Of a DNA stretch of 64,000 nucleotides, positions 8,308-17,674 are shown in pieces. Position 1 is the stretch's first letter. Each line of letters opens with the position of its first letter. The DNA is taken from the NCBI GenBank assembly GCA_020466095.1, contig CM035806.1, positions 91,405,639 to 91,469,638 of the forward strand. The letters run 5' to 3'. A program made the position numbers and the translations under genes. Under the pieces are notes generated by a model. It did not search any database. It was not told the DNA's origin and worked only from the letters and a program-made list of their open reading frames with translations. Source of the DNA: Chlorops oryzae. Its lineage: Eukaryota > Arthropoda > Insecta > Diptera > Chloropidae.

Positions 8308-8985
8308 TTAGTTTTCAATCGGGTACAGTAGTTTGCAGTTGTAATAATGCATTGACCATATGTAAAACTGTATAATGTCGTTTGGAAAAACATATTTGCT
8401 ACTGCATCGTGGATATACTATTGCTTTAAGGCGTAGAATAAGTCGTGATATTTGCAATATTGCATTCAACTCATCTTGATGAATAGTATGATTGTTGGTA
8501 TGACGTAAGCATATTAATGGACAATTAGGCGACCAGCGTATATGTTCTGCTAGAGGATCATCATTTATTTTCCATTTACAAATTTCCACTGTGCAAAAGT
8601 AACATTTTGCAATATCTTCACTGCCAGTGTAAAACATTCCAAATTGTGCAAGCCTTCTTGTATCCATCCATCCCAAAGGCCAATTTTCGAAAGTTTTTAG
8701 GCGCTCGCTCTCATAGCACATTCGATCGGTCATATCCAAAGGTTCAACATTCTTTACACTCTGGATTGATGGTGACCAAAACGAGTCTGTTCCTCGATGA
8801 ACAGGTCTGTTTATTGTTGTTGCTGTTGAACAGATCTGCTTATTGAACAGGTCTGTTCCATAATGAACAGGGCTGTTTGCTGTCGATGAAGAAGAAGAAG
8901 AAGGATGACTATTGAACTGATCAGATTGTTGCTTGACTCCAAACATTGTTGTTGAACTGCTTGATCTGTTTTTGAAACTGAACAT
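8308..8985 (-). CDS. BIR-domain (inhibitor-of-apoptosis-like) protein carried by the Polinton
   Basis: The frame can start at 9051 (247 residues), but the first codons overlap the end of the ATPase remnant. A TATAAAA at 9012-9006 favours the ATG at 8985 (225 residues) or the one at 8946. Counting from 9051, residues about 117-182 form a single BIR: RLKTFENWP, RRLAQFGMFYTG and then zinc ligands C150, C153, H170 and C177 in the exact CX2CX16HX6C spacing. A Ser-rich N-terminal region with a repeated PVHxGTD segment precedes it. No RING finger follows. BIR proteins bind and block caspases or related partners; an anti-death role for this one is an inference. Confidence 0.85.
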   Translation of the reverse strand: MFSFKNRSSSSTTMFGVKQQSDQFNSHPSSSSSSTANSPVHYGTDLFNKQICSTATTINRPVHRGTDSFWSPSIQSVKNVEPLDMTDRMCYESERLKTFENWPLGWMDTRRLAQFGMFYTGSEDIAKCYFCTVEICKWKINDDPLAEHIRWSPNCPLICLRHTNNHTIHQDELNAILQISRLILRLKAIVYPRCSSKYVFPNDIIQFYIWSMHYYNCKLLYPIEN

Positions 8986-9005
8986 TTTGTTGTGATACAC
9001 TTTGC

Positions 9006-9012
9006 TTTTATA
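9006..9012 (-). promoter_or_regulatory. TATA-box-like site upstream of the BIR gene
   Basis: TATAAAA on the minus strand, 27 nt before the ATG at 8985. Transcription would be expected to begin close to that ATG, so translation might start at the next ATG (8946). Confidence 0.4.
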
Positions 9013-9700
9013 GATGAATAAATATGTTGAACCCTTTTCTAAATCGTCCACTATTTAATGAATCATCTTTGCTAATGACGAGAAACCCATATTTATCCTT
9101 CCAACATTCAAAACAAATTTTTAAAAAATCTTGAAATGACATATCAGTACCAACATGATCATTATAAATATGTCTTATGTTCGTTTCATCTTGTTTAAAC
9201 ATGATAATTAAGTTTGCATTGTCACGAATCAGATGTTTTGGTATTCGAGTATAAGTTTGGCATAGATAAAAGCTATCAATATTATTGTGCCGACCCATAC
9301 AGAAATAATTTCGTATATTGTTCTGTTTTTCACATGCAACATCTCGAAGATAAAAATAGAATCTGATTTTGCTTTTTCTGGAGCTAGAACTTCTTATTAT
9401 CTGAGAAGGTGTAAAAGCCCATTCCTTTTATTGGTTTTATAAGTTGTTGAAGATATTGATATTTCGGTTGATGCAATGACTTTGAATATAAGTATACATT
9501 TTTAAATCTAAGACCATTGGGGTTTCAATTAGACTCAGCATAATGTTGGTTTTTCCACAATTCGATGGTCCGACAATTAGTGCACGTATTGTGTTTGGTA
9601 GCAATGAACTATGACGTATTTGTGACAATTTATCATTTGAAATCGTTTTTAGGTCTAAATTTTTCACCGAAATATTCATTTGTTGTCTTATGAAACGCAT
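9008..9700 (-). pseudogene. ATP: Polinton packaging ATPase (FtsK/HerA type), multiply frameshifted
   Basis: The N-terminal part (9700 to 9437) contains the Walker A motif GPSNCGKTN. A second piece in another frame (about 9465-9390) reads PKYQYLQQLIKPIKGMGFYTF. A third resumes at about 9345 with DVACEKQ and continues through MGRHNNIDSFYLCQTYTRIPKHLIRDNAN to the C-terminal FLVIS and GRFRKGF at 9008. At least three frame changes and an in-frame stop separate the pieces. One single-base loss falls at the Walker B acidic pair (about 9344-9347). The family packages DNA into Polinton-type virions. This copy cannot make a normal product. Confidence 0.85.
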
Positions 9701-10516
9701 TTTATCTTTTAACTAACAACAATGATATAAAAGCGATTCCTTTTATATTTTTTGTTCAGAACGTTTTGACCGTTATTTGTGTGCTTCAAAAAAAAATTTA
9801 TAAATCTTTTAGCAGAAAAAACTATTTATCAAATAAACCGGCTATCAGTTTTGTACCGGGAATCCGAAAAGTTTGCAAAAGGAGAAAGGGTATAAACTTT
9901 TGGATTCGAGTAAAACCGATAGCCTTCTAAACAAAGCTTTTCCCGCATTGCCTAAATTTTGTTGGAAATTAAGGAAAAATAATTATTCCAGAAAACAAAT
10001 TGGTTTGCAAAAGTAAACCAAACTGAAATATGGTATTTAAAAAACATAAGAAAACAAAGATGTGAAAACAAAAAGAAGAAATTTGTAAAAATTTTACTCT
10101 GAATAAAAAATGTCAAAATTTTAAAAAATAAAAAATTGTATAAGTGCATTCAAATTCAGAAATCTTTACCAAAGAGGAAAAATCAAAGTTCTACCTTATA
10201 ATTGTAAAAATTATTTTTAATTAAAAATTTTAGGGGATTGCAAAATTGGAAAATATTGGAATTATTAAAAATATAAAAAATAAATATTGAAAGGATAAAA
10301 AGAAGGAACCTTTCCATTAAATTTTATTTAAAACCCATAGAAAAATTTTTTTTTTGCCTTACAAAAACTAATTACCTTACCCAAAAGGTGGGTACCTAAA
10401 AAATTGCCGCAACTTGAAATTTTCGGAGGTTTTTATGCAAATATTTAAAATCCTCAAAGATTAAGGGAAAAAACTGGTTTTCCAATGGAATGGCTATTTA
10501 AATTTTTAAAAATAAT
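9701..10516. other. AT-rich interval, probably eroded protease 5' region
   Basis: No convincing gene is visible. The sequence is very AT-rich with many homopolymers. Because the protease C-terminal coding remnant begins just downstream on the plus strand, this interval probably once held the rest of that gene. I could not recognise its His or acidic catalytic segments. Two inverted pieces (ACCGGCTATCAG near 9837 and ACCGATAGCC near 9916) form a weak hairpin-like pair. Confidence 0.5.
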
Positions 10517-10681
10517 ATGTTCAATATTTTGTTTTTTAACCTTCCACCACCGAAAGAAGTTGTCAAATATCTCGGTGCAAATAATTTAAGATACAACTAT
10601 AAACAACATCAGCAATACAATTCATATAACTGTGGTCATTTGTGTTTAAAGTTTCTGTATTCACAATCATGCAACAATTAA
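10517..10681 (+). pseudogene. PRO: Adenain-like cysteine protease, C-terminal remnant
   Basis: A 54-codon plus-strand frame carries PPPKEVVKYLGANNLRYNY and then QYNSYNCGHLCLKFLY before a stop. The NCGHLC segment corresponds to the catalytic Cys region of the adenovirus-type maturation protease that Polintons encode. The His and Asp/Asn catalytic regions that should lie upstream are not recognisable in 9701-10516. I take it as a remnant. A start at the ATG at 10517 is only nominal. Confidence 0.7.
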
Positions 10682-10755
10682 ATAAAATATCAATTTTAAA
10701 TACATAAAAAGTTTCTTTTATTTATAATTTGATAATATCTGATAATTATAAACCA

Positions 10756-13700
10756 TTACATATATTCCATTAATTCAATATCTTTAGCAATACTCATGAG
10801 TTCGTCATCATTTACAGCAATCTTATAGTGTCCCCAAGCATAAGTATTTTTTTTATCCTCTTTAACAAATCTTTTATCATCATTGTTACTTAAAACTAAT
10901 TTCGTAAATAATTGTGTATAAATTTTATGAAATTTTGATTTAAAAAAATACATATCGCGAACATAATATTTATCTTCTAATAAACATAATTTATAATCAT
11001 TAATACTCAATTTATTGAGTACGCATCTTTTAACACCTTTCGACTTTTTTATTTCTTTCGTATCTGTTATATCTAAGGAATACATTTTGGGACGTAGACC
11101 CACAAATTCTCTAATTATTTTTCCATTAGCTTCGTCTTTCATCATTCCTAATATTTTTTTATTTTTTAAAGGTAAATTATATGGATTTTTGGGAGGATAT
11201 TCGGACGTATCAAAACGCAAATCAATATCGTTGGATATATCTGAATAAAAGTCATCCGTCTTTATTGTGTATATAAAGGAATCCGTATCCATATAATTTA
11301 GTAAAAGGTTTTCATTATATTTGGGTTTCATATAGTCGTAATGGAAATCATACATTAGAAATTTCGATAACTCGAGTACTATAAAACCTAAATATAACGG
11401 TTTATCATATGTAACATGATCCCGATCTAATTGAATTGCTATCATAGAGTCGCTGAAATGTTTAACGCTGCGAAATGTTGGATGTGCTATAAGAGCACGA
11501 GCACCTAAATGTCGTCCTCTACTTTCCCATTCACTCACAATTTTTATGTTTTTCCTTTTATCTACATTTTCCATAGTTTTACCGTAAACCGAATTGTTGA
11601 GTAATTTAAAAAAATTCTTCTCAAAATCACTCTTAGAGAGCGTTCTATGATGAGTATTTAAGTCAATGTAGCTCTTTAACCAAGGTGACTGTTTAAACTT
11701 TAAAACTCTATGAACTTTTATTAGTTTCATTCCATTCTTAATACATTGTTGTAGAACTCTATAGTGAATGATATAATTTCGTTTATCTGTTAAGTCTGTT
11801 ATTAGTTTCGATGTCCTTGAACCACCAACTTTTTTATTTTCCGCACAAAAAGGAAAATCATTATGATAATCATGAATTCCTTGGGGATAATCTAAATCTA
11901 CTTCTAAAATATACCCATATAAAGCTTCTGAATCTATTTCAAATATATTAAAACTTTCAATGTCTTCTACCCATTCAAATTCTCCAGTAGGTAGGTACTG
12001 AGACATTGCCCAACCATACAAGTTGTTCGCATCTAAGTATACAATATATTCAGATGGTTTGGTGGAATCAAAATCAGGCATATATTTGTTGTTGGCTTTA
12101 GAATGTCGTTTTGAACATTGGACAATACCACCTCTGATTCCTTTTTTAACGAAATCATACATACTTATATCTGTAAATAGTTCGAGTTCTATTTTTGTTG
12201 ATTTCAACATTGCATCCCAAGATAAGCCCGGAATAGTTATGTATTGACAAGGATCCAAATCATAGATACTTTTACATATTTTTCGAAAATTTTCTAAGAT
12301 ATCGGTTAGGAGAAATACATCTGTTTTTAAATAGAGAATCATGTAGTCTTTCAATGATTGACAATTTAATGTATTCCATACATTTACAGCATGACTATAG
12401 TCCTCAATAGAACACTCACTATTATTTAGTATATTGAAAAATTTCTCACGGGGAGGTAGTTGATTTTCTTCAAGACGTTCAATTGAATCTAAATATTCAT
12501 AGGGAAAGACACCCTTTCTTTTAAGTAAAGAAAACTGTTCAGTGTTGGGATACATTGATCTGAGTACGTGAAAATCTTCAGATCGCAAGTTTTGAGCTAA
12601 GCTTTCTAAGCTTGCTGTCATGAATCTATAGGAATCTACAAAACGAATTTCCATGCGTTCATTCTTGAGATTATCCCCCATTGGAATGTATTTCGATAGT
12701 GAAATGTAAAGCTCTTTATTGAGTGGAATTACTCTTATGTCTCCGGGAATGGAAGTGAGTTCTTTTACAAATAAATGACAGTCGTAGGCGGAAAAATTAT
12801 GAAAGAAAACTGGAATAAATTTCGATATCTGATATTTCAAATTACATTCTGAATGAGCTGCTCCACGAAAATCTCCAGTAAAATGACAGTGATCTGCAAC
12901 TCGATCATTAATAAGATCTTCATTACAGATATGACATACTGAACTCTCCGCTAAGTTTTTCATTTGTTCTTTTGTAAGAGAATTCATTGGTTTACAAACA
13001 CTTAAATAGTTGCTATAAAGAAATTTACAATCATTTACTAATTTCTTTATAAACACTTCAACACAATCCTCTCCCGTATATATCCTAAACTTATCCAAAC
13101 TTTCATCAAATTTAGATTTAATAAAATAAGCGAATGCCATTGGCTTATGATGCTTAGTGCTTACAACTTTCTTCGAATCTTTAATATTTATATTTTCCAA
13201 AATGCACTCAAAATCGGCGTAAATAACAAAAGGTACATCTAGTTGCTTTTTTTGAGCACGAAACTTTAAAATTTTATTGTCCTCGTCTGGCAGCTTTGTT
13301 ACGACATGATTACATACCAATTTATGAGCTTCCAATCGTTCCTTGGATAAGGTGTATTGAAGACAGCCATGACAGAGATGTTTCATTCTGTGATTTGCAG
13401 AAAGTTGAGAGCTGATTAATCTACAAAAATAAAATTAAAAGAAAAAATAATAATAATAAAAATAATAAAAAAATTAAATTAATAAAGATAAATATTTTGG
13501 GTTACCAACCTTGAAATATTTTTAATCCATATATAATGCGTTTGATTGTTTTCCTTCTCAAAAAACAATAGATTTATATGCTTCTGTTGTTCTCCTCTGG
13601 TACAATAATACGGTCCAACAATCGCTTTACTCTCCTCATTCAATCCAAAAACATTTATACTTATTTCTGGATTATTCTCCTCAAAAATTTTAATTTGATT

Positions 13701-14769
13701 CAATGTCAATGGAAATGATAAGTTGGAGAAATTAAGCAAAGTTCCATCTGGGGTAGTAATGTGATCCAATTTTATATTTAGCTTATAATTTGAGCATTTT
13801 TCCAGATTTCGACCTGTTTGAAAGGACGATATCACTGCCCATTTGAAGCAGTTCTCATCTTTATTTTTAACATTTATACAAGCATGTTTTTTCTGAATCC
13901 ATAATGGAAGCACTATATGACCAGATCCTCTCATGGGTCTATATTGGTTAATGTTCACTTCCAAGTGAACAATTCGTAAAAGAGACCATCCACTATCCCT
14001 TTCTTGAAAAACATTCATTTTTTCCAAAATATCTTTGCATTTCTTGGAAAAGTCCTCATTTATATCTGATGACTCCGTTAATATAGTCATTTTAGTTGAG
14101 AAAGATTTTATCATTATTTTTGTTTCTTCCTCATTTTGCTTGATTAGCAAATATTCGCAAAATAGTTCTATGTTAGATTTTATCGATGTATGCTTTAGAA
14201 TTAGGTTGCTCAATGCGTCCAGAACTTCTGTTTTTGCAGCTGCAAAGAAATGTTCTGGAATGAGTATACTTTCATCCTTATTCACATAAACTAGAGTTTC
14301 CATTTTTTCGTTAAAAGCATGATTTATCCTCTTGAGGTTTTCACTAAAGTCAACCATGCTATTCTTTTTATGTTGATTGGTTCGCAGATGATAAGACCAA
14401 TCTGTTATAATTAACATCTACTTCACATGCTTCACATTTCTTCGTGACAAGGTTTTCATCAGACATGTTTTGATCTTGGATTTGAAATTCCGTACCATGA
14501 AGTGTCTCATAATGACTTTTTATAGCAAAACGGTTTTTAAATCTAATACCGCAATATTCGCACAGAATATCAGAATCGTTTTGGTCTTGGTTTGGAAATT
14601 CCATACTATGAGTTGTCTCATAATGTCGTTTGAGAGTAAAATGATTCTTTAAAATAACACCGCAATATTCGCATAAAAAATTGTTCTTTAAATGCATTGC
14701 CCTTTTATGGCGTTTCATACCCGTTTCCGAAGAAAACTCCTTTAAACAAATTTCGCAAGCCTTATTCAT
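10756..14769 (-). pseudogene. PolB: Protein-primed family B DNA polymerase with N-terminal zinc fingers; one intron, one frameshift
   Basis: Three pieces form one gene. Piece 1 (14769 to about 14400) has C2H2-type fingers (CEICLKEFSSETGMKRH, CEYCGVILKNHFTLKRH, CEYCGIRFKNRFAIKSH) and the first half of a further one (CEAC). Its second half (HLRTNQHK) lies in another frame, so a frameshift sits near 14405-14415. Piece 2 (14417 to 13510) ends KNISR. A short intron (13421-13509) follows, and piece 3 runs to 10756. It has exonuclease motifs YADFEC and HNFSAYD, polymerase motif A DANNLYGWAMSQYLP, motif B LLNNSVYGKTM and motif C YMDTDSF. Catalytic residues look intact. The enzyme replicates the element from a protein primer. 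Confidence 0.93.
13421..13509 (-). other. Short spliceosomal intron in PolB (89 bp)
   Basis: On the minus strand the donor is AG|GTTGGT at 13511-13504 and the acceptor is TTTTTGTAG|ATTA ending at 13421. The intron interior is an AT-rich, pyrimidine-rich run. Splicing joins the codons so that SR is followed by LISSQL, in frame with the large polymerase exon. That junction resembles the uninterrupted sequence of other Polinton polymerases as I remember them. Confidence 0.7.
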
Positions 14770-15315
14770 TTTGATTGTTAATTTTTATATTCTAGAAACA
14801 AAAAAGCAAAATATGATATTAAATTCAACCCTACGTTCCCAGTAGGAATGAAAGGAATAAATATACATATAAAATATATTACATTAAATAAAAACTTTTA
14901 AATGCTACGTGCACACTTCAGAAAAGGATGCAAAGGGTCACATACCTGGGGGTTTGACGGCGGAATTGTCTGCGATCGTCTTTGAGTGTAAACTTTGATG
15001 ATGGACGTTAGTCTCTATCAATACGAGGATCACGATATGGATTGGACAAGTCCACGGGGATTTTATACACTTAAAGATGACACTACTTTCGAAACCGACG
15101 CTCACGATCGATTTTTTCGTTTTTAATTTGAAGAAAGTACCAATACGAGGATCACGATACGGATTGGACAAGTCCACGGCGATTTTATACACTTAAAGAT
15201 GACACTACTTTCGAAACCGACGCTCACGATCGATTTTTCGATAAATTTAAACTGAACTGTTTGATTTCACTTTAAAGAATGGCAACGTCAAAGGAGAAAA
15301 TCTGATTTTATGCAC
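14770..15315. other. Non-coding interval between PolB and the right TIR
   Basis: No gene is visible. The interval contains the upstream region of PolB and a 122-bp tandem duplication (15019-15241). Confidence 0.7.
15019..15241 (+). repeat. 122-bp tandem duplication
   Basis: A unit starting CAATACGAGGATCACGATA at 15019 repeats at 15141 with only a few changes, through CTCACGATCGATTTTT. The second unit ends at about 15241 where the sequences diverge. Confidence 0.9.
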
Positions 15316-16440
15316 ACTTCACTTGTAAGACTGATAGCGCCAATAGAACAAATTTTATTTTTATACCTTCACACTTTTCTTCAAACTTCCACACAGTTTC
15401 TCACCCACACCATACTCACACATATATGTACTAATTTTTCAAAACATTCAATCCCAAAAATATCCCCCCGATTGAACTGAACTTGAACTTGAAAAATTTT
15501 TGAATAAACATCCAATGAGGCACGCTTCAACTTGTTCTGGCTAAAAAATCATGCCTTGTCTTCATCTCAATGACTTCAGTAGCGATAAGTCAACTCCAGC
15601 TCTAACCCAATGTTTACATATTGAACTATATATGCTCTCCTACCGCACAGCTTCTCACCCACACCATACTCACACATATATGTACTAATTTTTCAAAACA
15701 TTCAATGAGACAAGCTTCAACTTGTTCTGGCTAAAAAATCATGCCTTATCTTCATCTCAATGACTTCAGTAGCGATAAGTCAACTCCAGCTCTAACCCAA
15801 TGTTTACATATTGAACTATATATGCTCTCCTACCGCACAGTTTCTCACCCCCTCAACTCTTCAATGAGGCTCAATGTGAACCTTCTCATATAAACCTCCA
15901 AAAATTTCCAAAGACCTAAATGTATGTCATCTCATATAAACCAACCAAAATTTCCAAAGACCTAAATGTATGTCATCTCATATAAACCAACCAAAATTTC
16001 CAAAGACCTAAATGTATGTCACCTCATACAAACTTCCTAAATTTCCAAAGACCTAAATGTATGTCATCTCATATAAACCAACCAAAATTTCCAAAGACCT
16101 AAATGTATGTCATCTCATATAAACCAACCAAAATTTTCTAGATGTGCGACGTCTCATACAAACGAACAAAAATTTTCTAGATCTCAAATGTGCGACCTCT
16201 CATACAAATGAACAAAAATTTTCTAGATCTCAAATTTGCGACCTCTCATACAAATGAACAAAAATTTTCTAGATCTCAAATGTGCGACCTCTCATACAAA
16301 TCAACAAAAATTTTCTAGATCTCAAATGTGCGACCTCTCATACAAATCAACAAAAATTTTCTAGATCTCAAATGTGCGTCTTTTTCAGATTTTCCATACA
16401 AAAAAAGTTGCACATCCAGAACGAACATATCCCCCCTACT
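15316..16440 (-). repeat. Polinton right terminal inverted repeat (1125 bp)
   Basis: This is the mirror of the left repeat, with the same internal tandem and direct repeats in inverted order, ending CCCCCCTACT at 16440. It contains no coding sequence. Near identity to the left arm points to a recent transposition or to homogenisation of the two arms. Confidence 0.95.
15879..16378 (-). repeat. 46-bp tandem repeats in the right TIR
   Basis: This is the inverted counterpart of the 1006-1505 block, with the same unit order. One unit reads CAAATTTGCG where its partner has CAAATGTGCG. Confidence 0.9.
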
Positions 16441-16446
16441 ATAGAC
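16441..16446. repeat. Target-site duplication of the Polinton, right copy (ATAGAC)
   Basis: This is the second copy of the 6-bp duplication, directly after the right end CCCCCCTACT. It is in frame with the surrounding RT sequence. Confidence 0.95.
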
Positions 16447-17397
16447 GGACAAAGCCTGAAATATGTTACTGAGGTACGGTACCTAGGCGTAATAGTTGGT
16501 GAGAGGCTCAACTTTTTGCTTCACCTCGATGCGATTAGACCCAAACTGACAAGCTGCATCGCGATGATAAGGAGAGTACTCAGGGTGGACTGGGGTCTGA
16601 GCAAACGTGCTGTGCGGATGATTTACAAAGGGGTCTTTCTTGCCTGTGCAACGTATGCTGCGCCGGTATAGTATAATGTTGCGGACAAAACACATGGCAT
16701 GAGGAAAATAATGGCGTGTCAGCGAGCCATGCTGCTTGGATGTTTGCCAGTCTGCCGCACGGTATCCACTGATGCGCTCCAAGTGTTGGCGGGTGCTATA
16801 CCCCTCGACTTGGAACTGCGTAAGCGAGCTGTACTATACAAAGCAAGGAGGAGTATGCATCTGGAAGAGAATGAGTGGTTGACGGCGAGAGATTTGGAAA
16901 CGTTGAGCAAAACGCAGCAAAACGGAAAAATAATGGAAAGCATCCAAGAGGAATGGAGACGACGCTGGAACGTGAGCGAAACAGGGCGGACGACCCACGC
17001 ATTCATCCCTGATGCAACGCTGGTGTTGAATCATCCGACTTTCCGTTTTTCGTTAAAAGCTGGACATGGATCAATTGGTGAGTTCCTGAAGAAACGCCAA
17101 CTGGCGGAGACTGAGGTGTGCGCCTGCTCGGTGCCTGTAGAAGACGCCATACACATATTGTGTGAGTGTCCAAATTATGACGAATACCGGAGACTTGACC
17201 AAATGGGTGTGACACGCTCTGCAAATGGTTGGGAGGTAAACGAAATAGCACGAAACGAGGCATCGCTTAGGGAGCTGGATCGATTCGCGAAATCTGCGTT
17301 TATTAAGAGGCAGCAGATGCAAGGCGTGTGTTGCTTGATGATGACGTCGGGAGAGAAGATGCGGAGGAAGATTAGAGCGGCAGCCTTCATACGATGA
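16441..17397 (+). pseudogene. LINE copy A ORF2, RT thumb and C-terminal zinc finger
   Basis: This is the continuation of copy A ORF2 after the Polinton. It holds the RT thumb (VRYLGVIVGERLNF, RRVLRVDWGLSKRAVRMIYKG), then the connection region (VCRRTVSTDALQVLAG-like stretch near 16750-16790) and the C-terminal finger with two Cys, a His and a Cys around AxSVPVEDAIHILCECPNY. A TAG at 16669-16671 replaces a Trp after APV. A short in-frame deletion removes the usual FLLTG before HGSIGEFLKKR. The stop is at 17395-17397. The finger form is typical of R1-clade ORF2 proteins. Confidence 0.85.
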
Positions 17398-17482
17398 CAG
17401 AAATTTGTCAACACAAATGATGAAGGAGAGTGCAAATTTACGTCAGGTCCACCCGAGGCCTAAGAGAATTCGGTACCACGGG

Positions 17483-17517
17483 TATCAGGAGCCCCAGGAC
17501 TTCGGTCGTGCCTGATA
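17483..17517 (+). promoter_or_regulatory. 3'-UTR hairpin, copy A
   Basis: The outer stem is TATCAGG with CCTGATA. The inner stem CAGGAC/GTCGTG is imperfect, with one mismatch, and the loop is TTCG. It is equivalent to the hairpins in copies C, D and F and has the same 35-nt length. Confidence 0.75.
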
Positions 17518-17538
17518 ACGGTTGAGGAGCCTCCTTGG

Positions 17539-17564
17539 CTGAAACGTGGTAGCTGTGGTTTCAG
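17539..17564 (+). promoter_or_regulatory. Second 3'-UTR hairpin, copy A
   Basis: CTGAAAC (17539-17545) pairs perfectly with GTTTCAG (17558-17564). The stem is retained in type-1 3' UTRs of copies C, D and F, while the loop varies slightly (GTGGTAGCTGTG, GTGGTGGCTGTG, GCGGTGGCTGTG). Confidence 0.65.
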
Positions 17565-17674
17565 GAGTGGAAACAGCGGAAGATGATGGTGCAAGATGGC
17601 TAAATTGTGAGAAAAGCACTCAGTTTGCGGGCTCTCACATAAAGCAAATTAAAGTGTCCCTTTCTACTCACTCA

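Larger units (their letters stand above)
944..16440 (-). mobile_element. Polinton/Maverick DNA transposon (15,497 bp), nested in LINE copy A
   Basis: A complete self-synthesising DNA transposon. Boundaries are set by the 6-bp target duplication and inverted termini that begin AGTAGGGGGG. It encodes the hallmark set: retroviral-type integrase with chromodomain, protein-primed family B DNA polymerase, FtsK/HerA-type packaging ATPase, remnant adenain-like protease, and double and single jelly-roll capsid proteins. Most genes are on the minus strand; the 2194-2661 gene and the protease remnant are on the plus strand. An added BIR-domain gene is accessory. Frameshifts break the MCP, ATPase, PY-type and PolB genes, so this copy is probably not autonomous, although its termini look young. 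Confidence 0.97.
1..17674 (+). mobile_element. R1-clade-like LINE copy A, 3' part, split by a Polinton
   Basis: This is the 3' portion of a non-LTR retrotransposon whose 5' part lies outside the window. The ORF2 reading frame enters from the left edge, runs to 943, and resumes at 16441 once the inserted Polinton and one copy of its 6-bp target duplication are ignored. ORF2 ends at 17397 and a type-1 3' UTR follows to about 17674, where the 5' leader of copy B starts without any poly(A) tail. The same 3' UTR type is present in copies C, D and F. R1-clade assignment rests on the RT sequence style, the APE endonuclease of sister copies and the C-terminal CCHC finger. Confidence 0.85.
17398..17674 (+). 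other. Type-1 3' UTR of LINE copy A
   Basis: About 277 bp. It contains the block GTCCACCCGAGGCC, the 35-nt hairpin (17483-17517), a second hairpin (17539-17564) and the terminal GTCCCTTTCTACTCACTCAC. There is no poly(A) tail. The 5' leader of copy B follows directly. Confidence 0.8.

Noticed and set aside
8142..8393. 83-codon frame through the (TC)n run
   Set aside because: Most of it is translated microsatellite (Arg/Glu repeats) overlapping the BIR gene end.
9952..10149. 65-codon hydrophobic minus-strand frame
   Set aside because: It is Phe-rich because it lies in AT homopolymer sequence; no start context, neighbour or motif supports a gene.
944..16440. Free viral genome or phage
   Set aside because: Exact 6-bp target duplication inside an RT gene, long TIRs and a spliceosomal intron show an integrated Polinton.
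17003..17435. Several 65-86-codon minus-strand frames across the end of copy A ORF2
   Set aside because: All are shadows of the sense RT frame and none has a recognisable motif.
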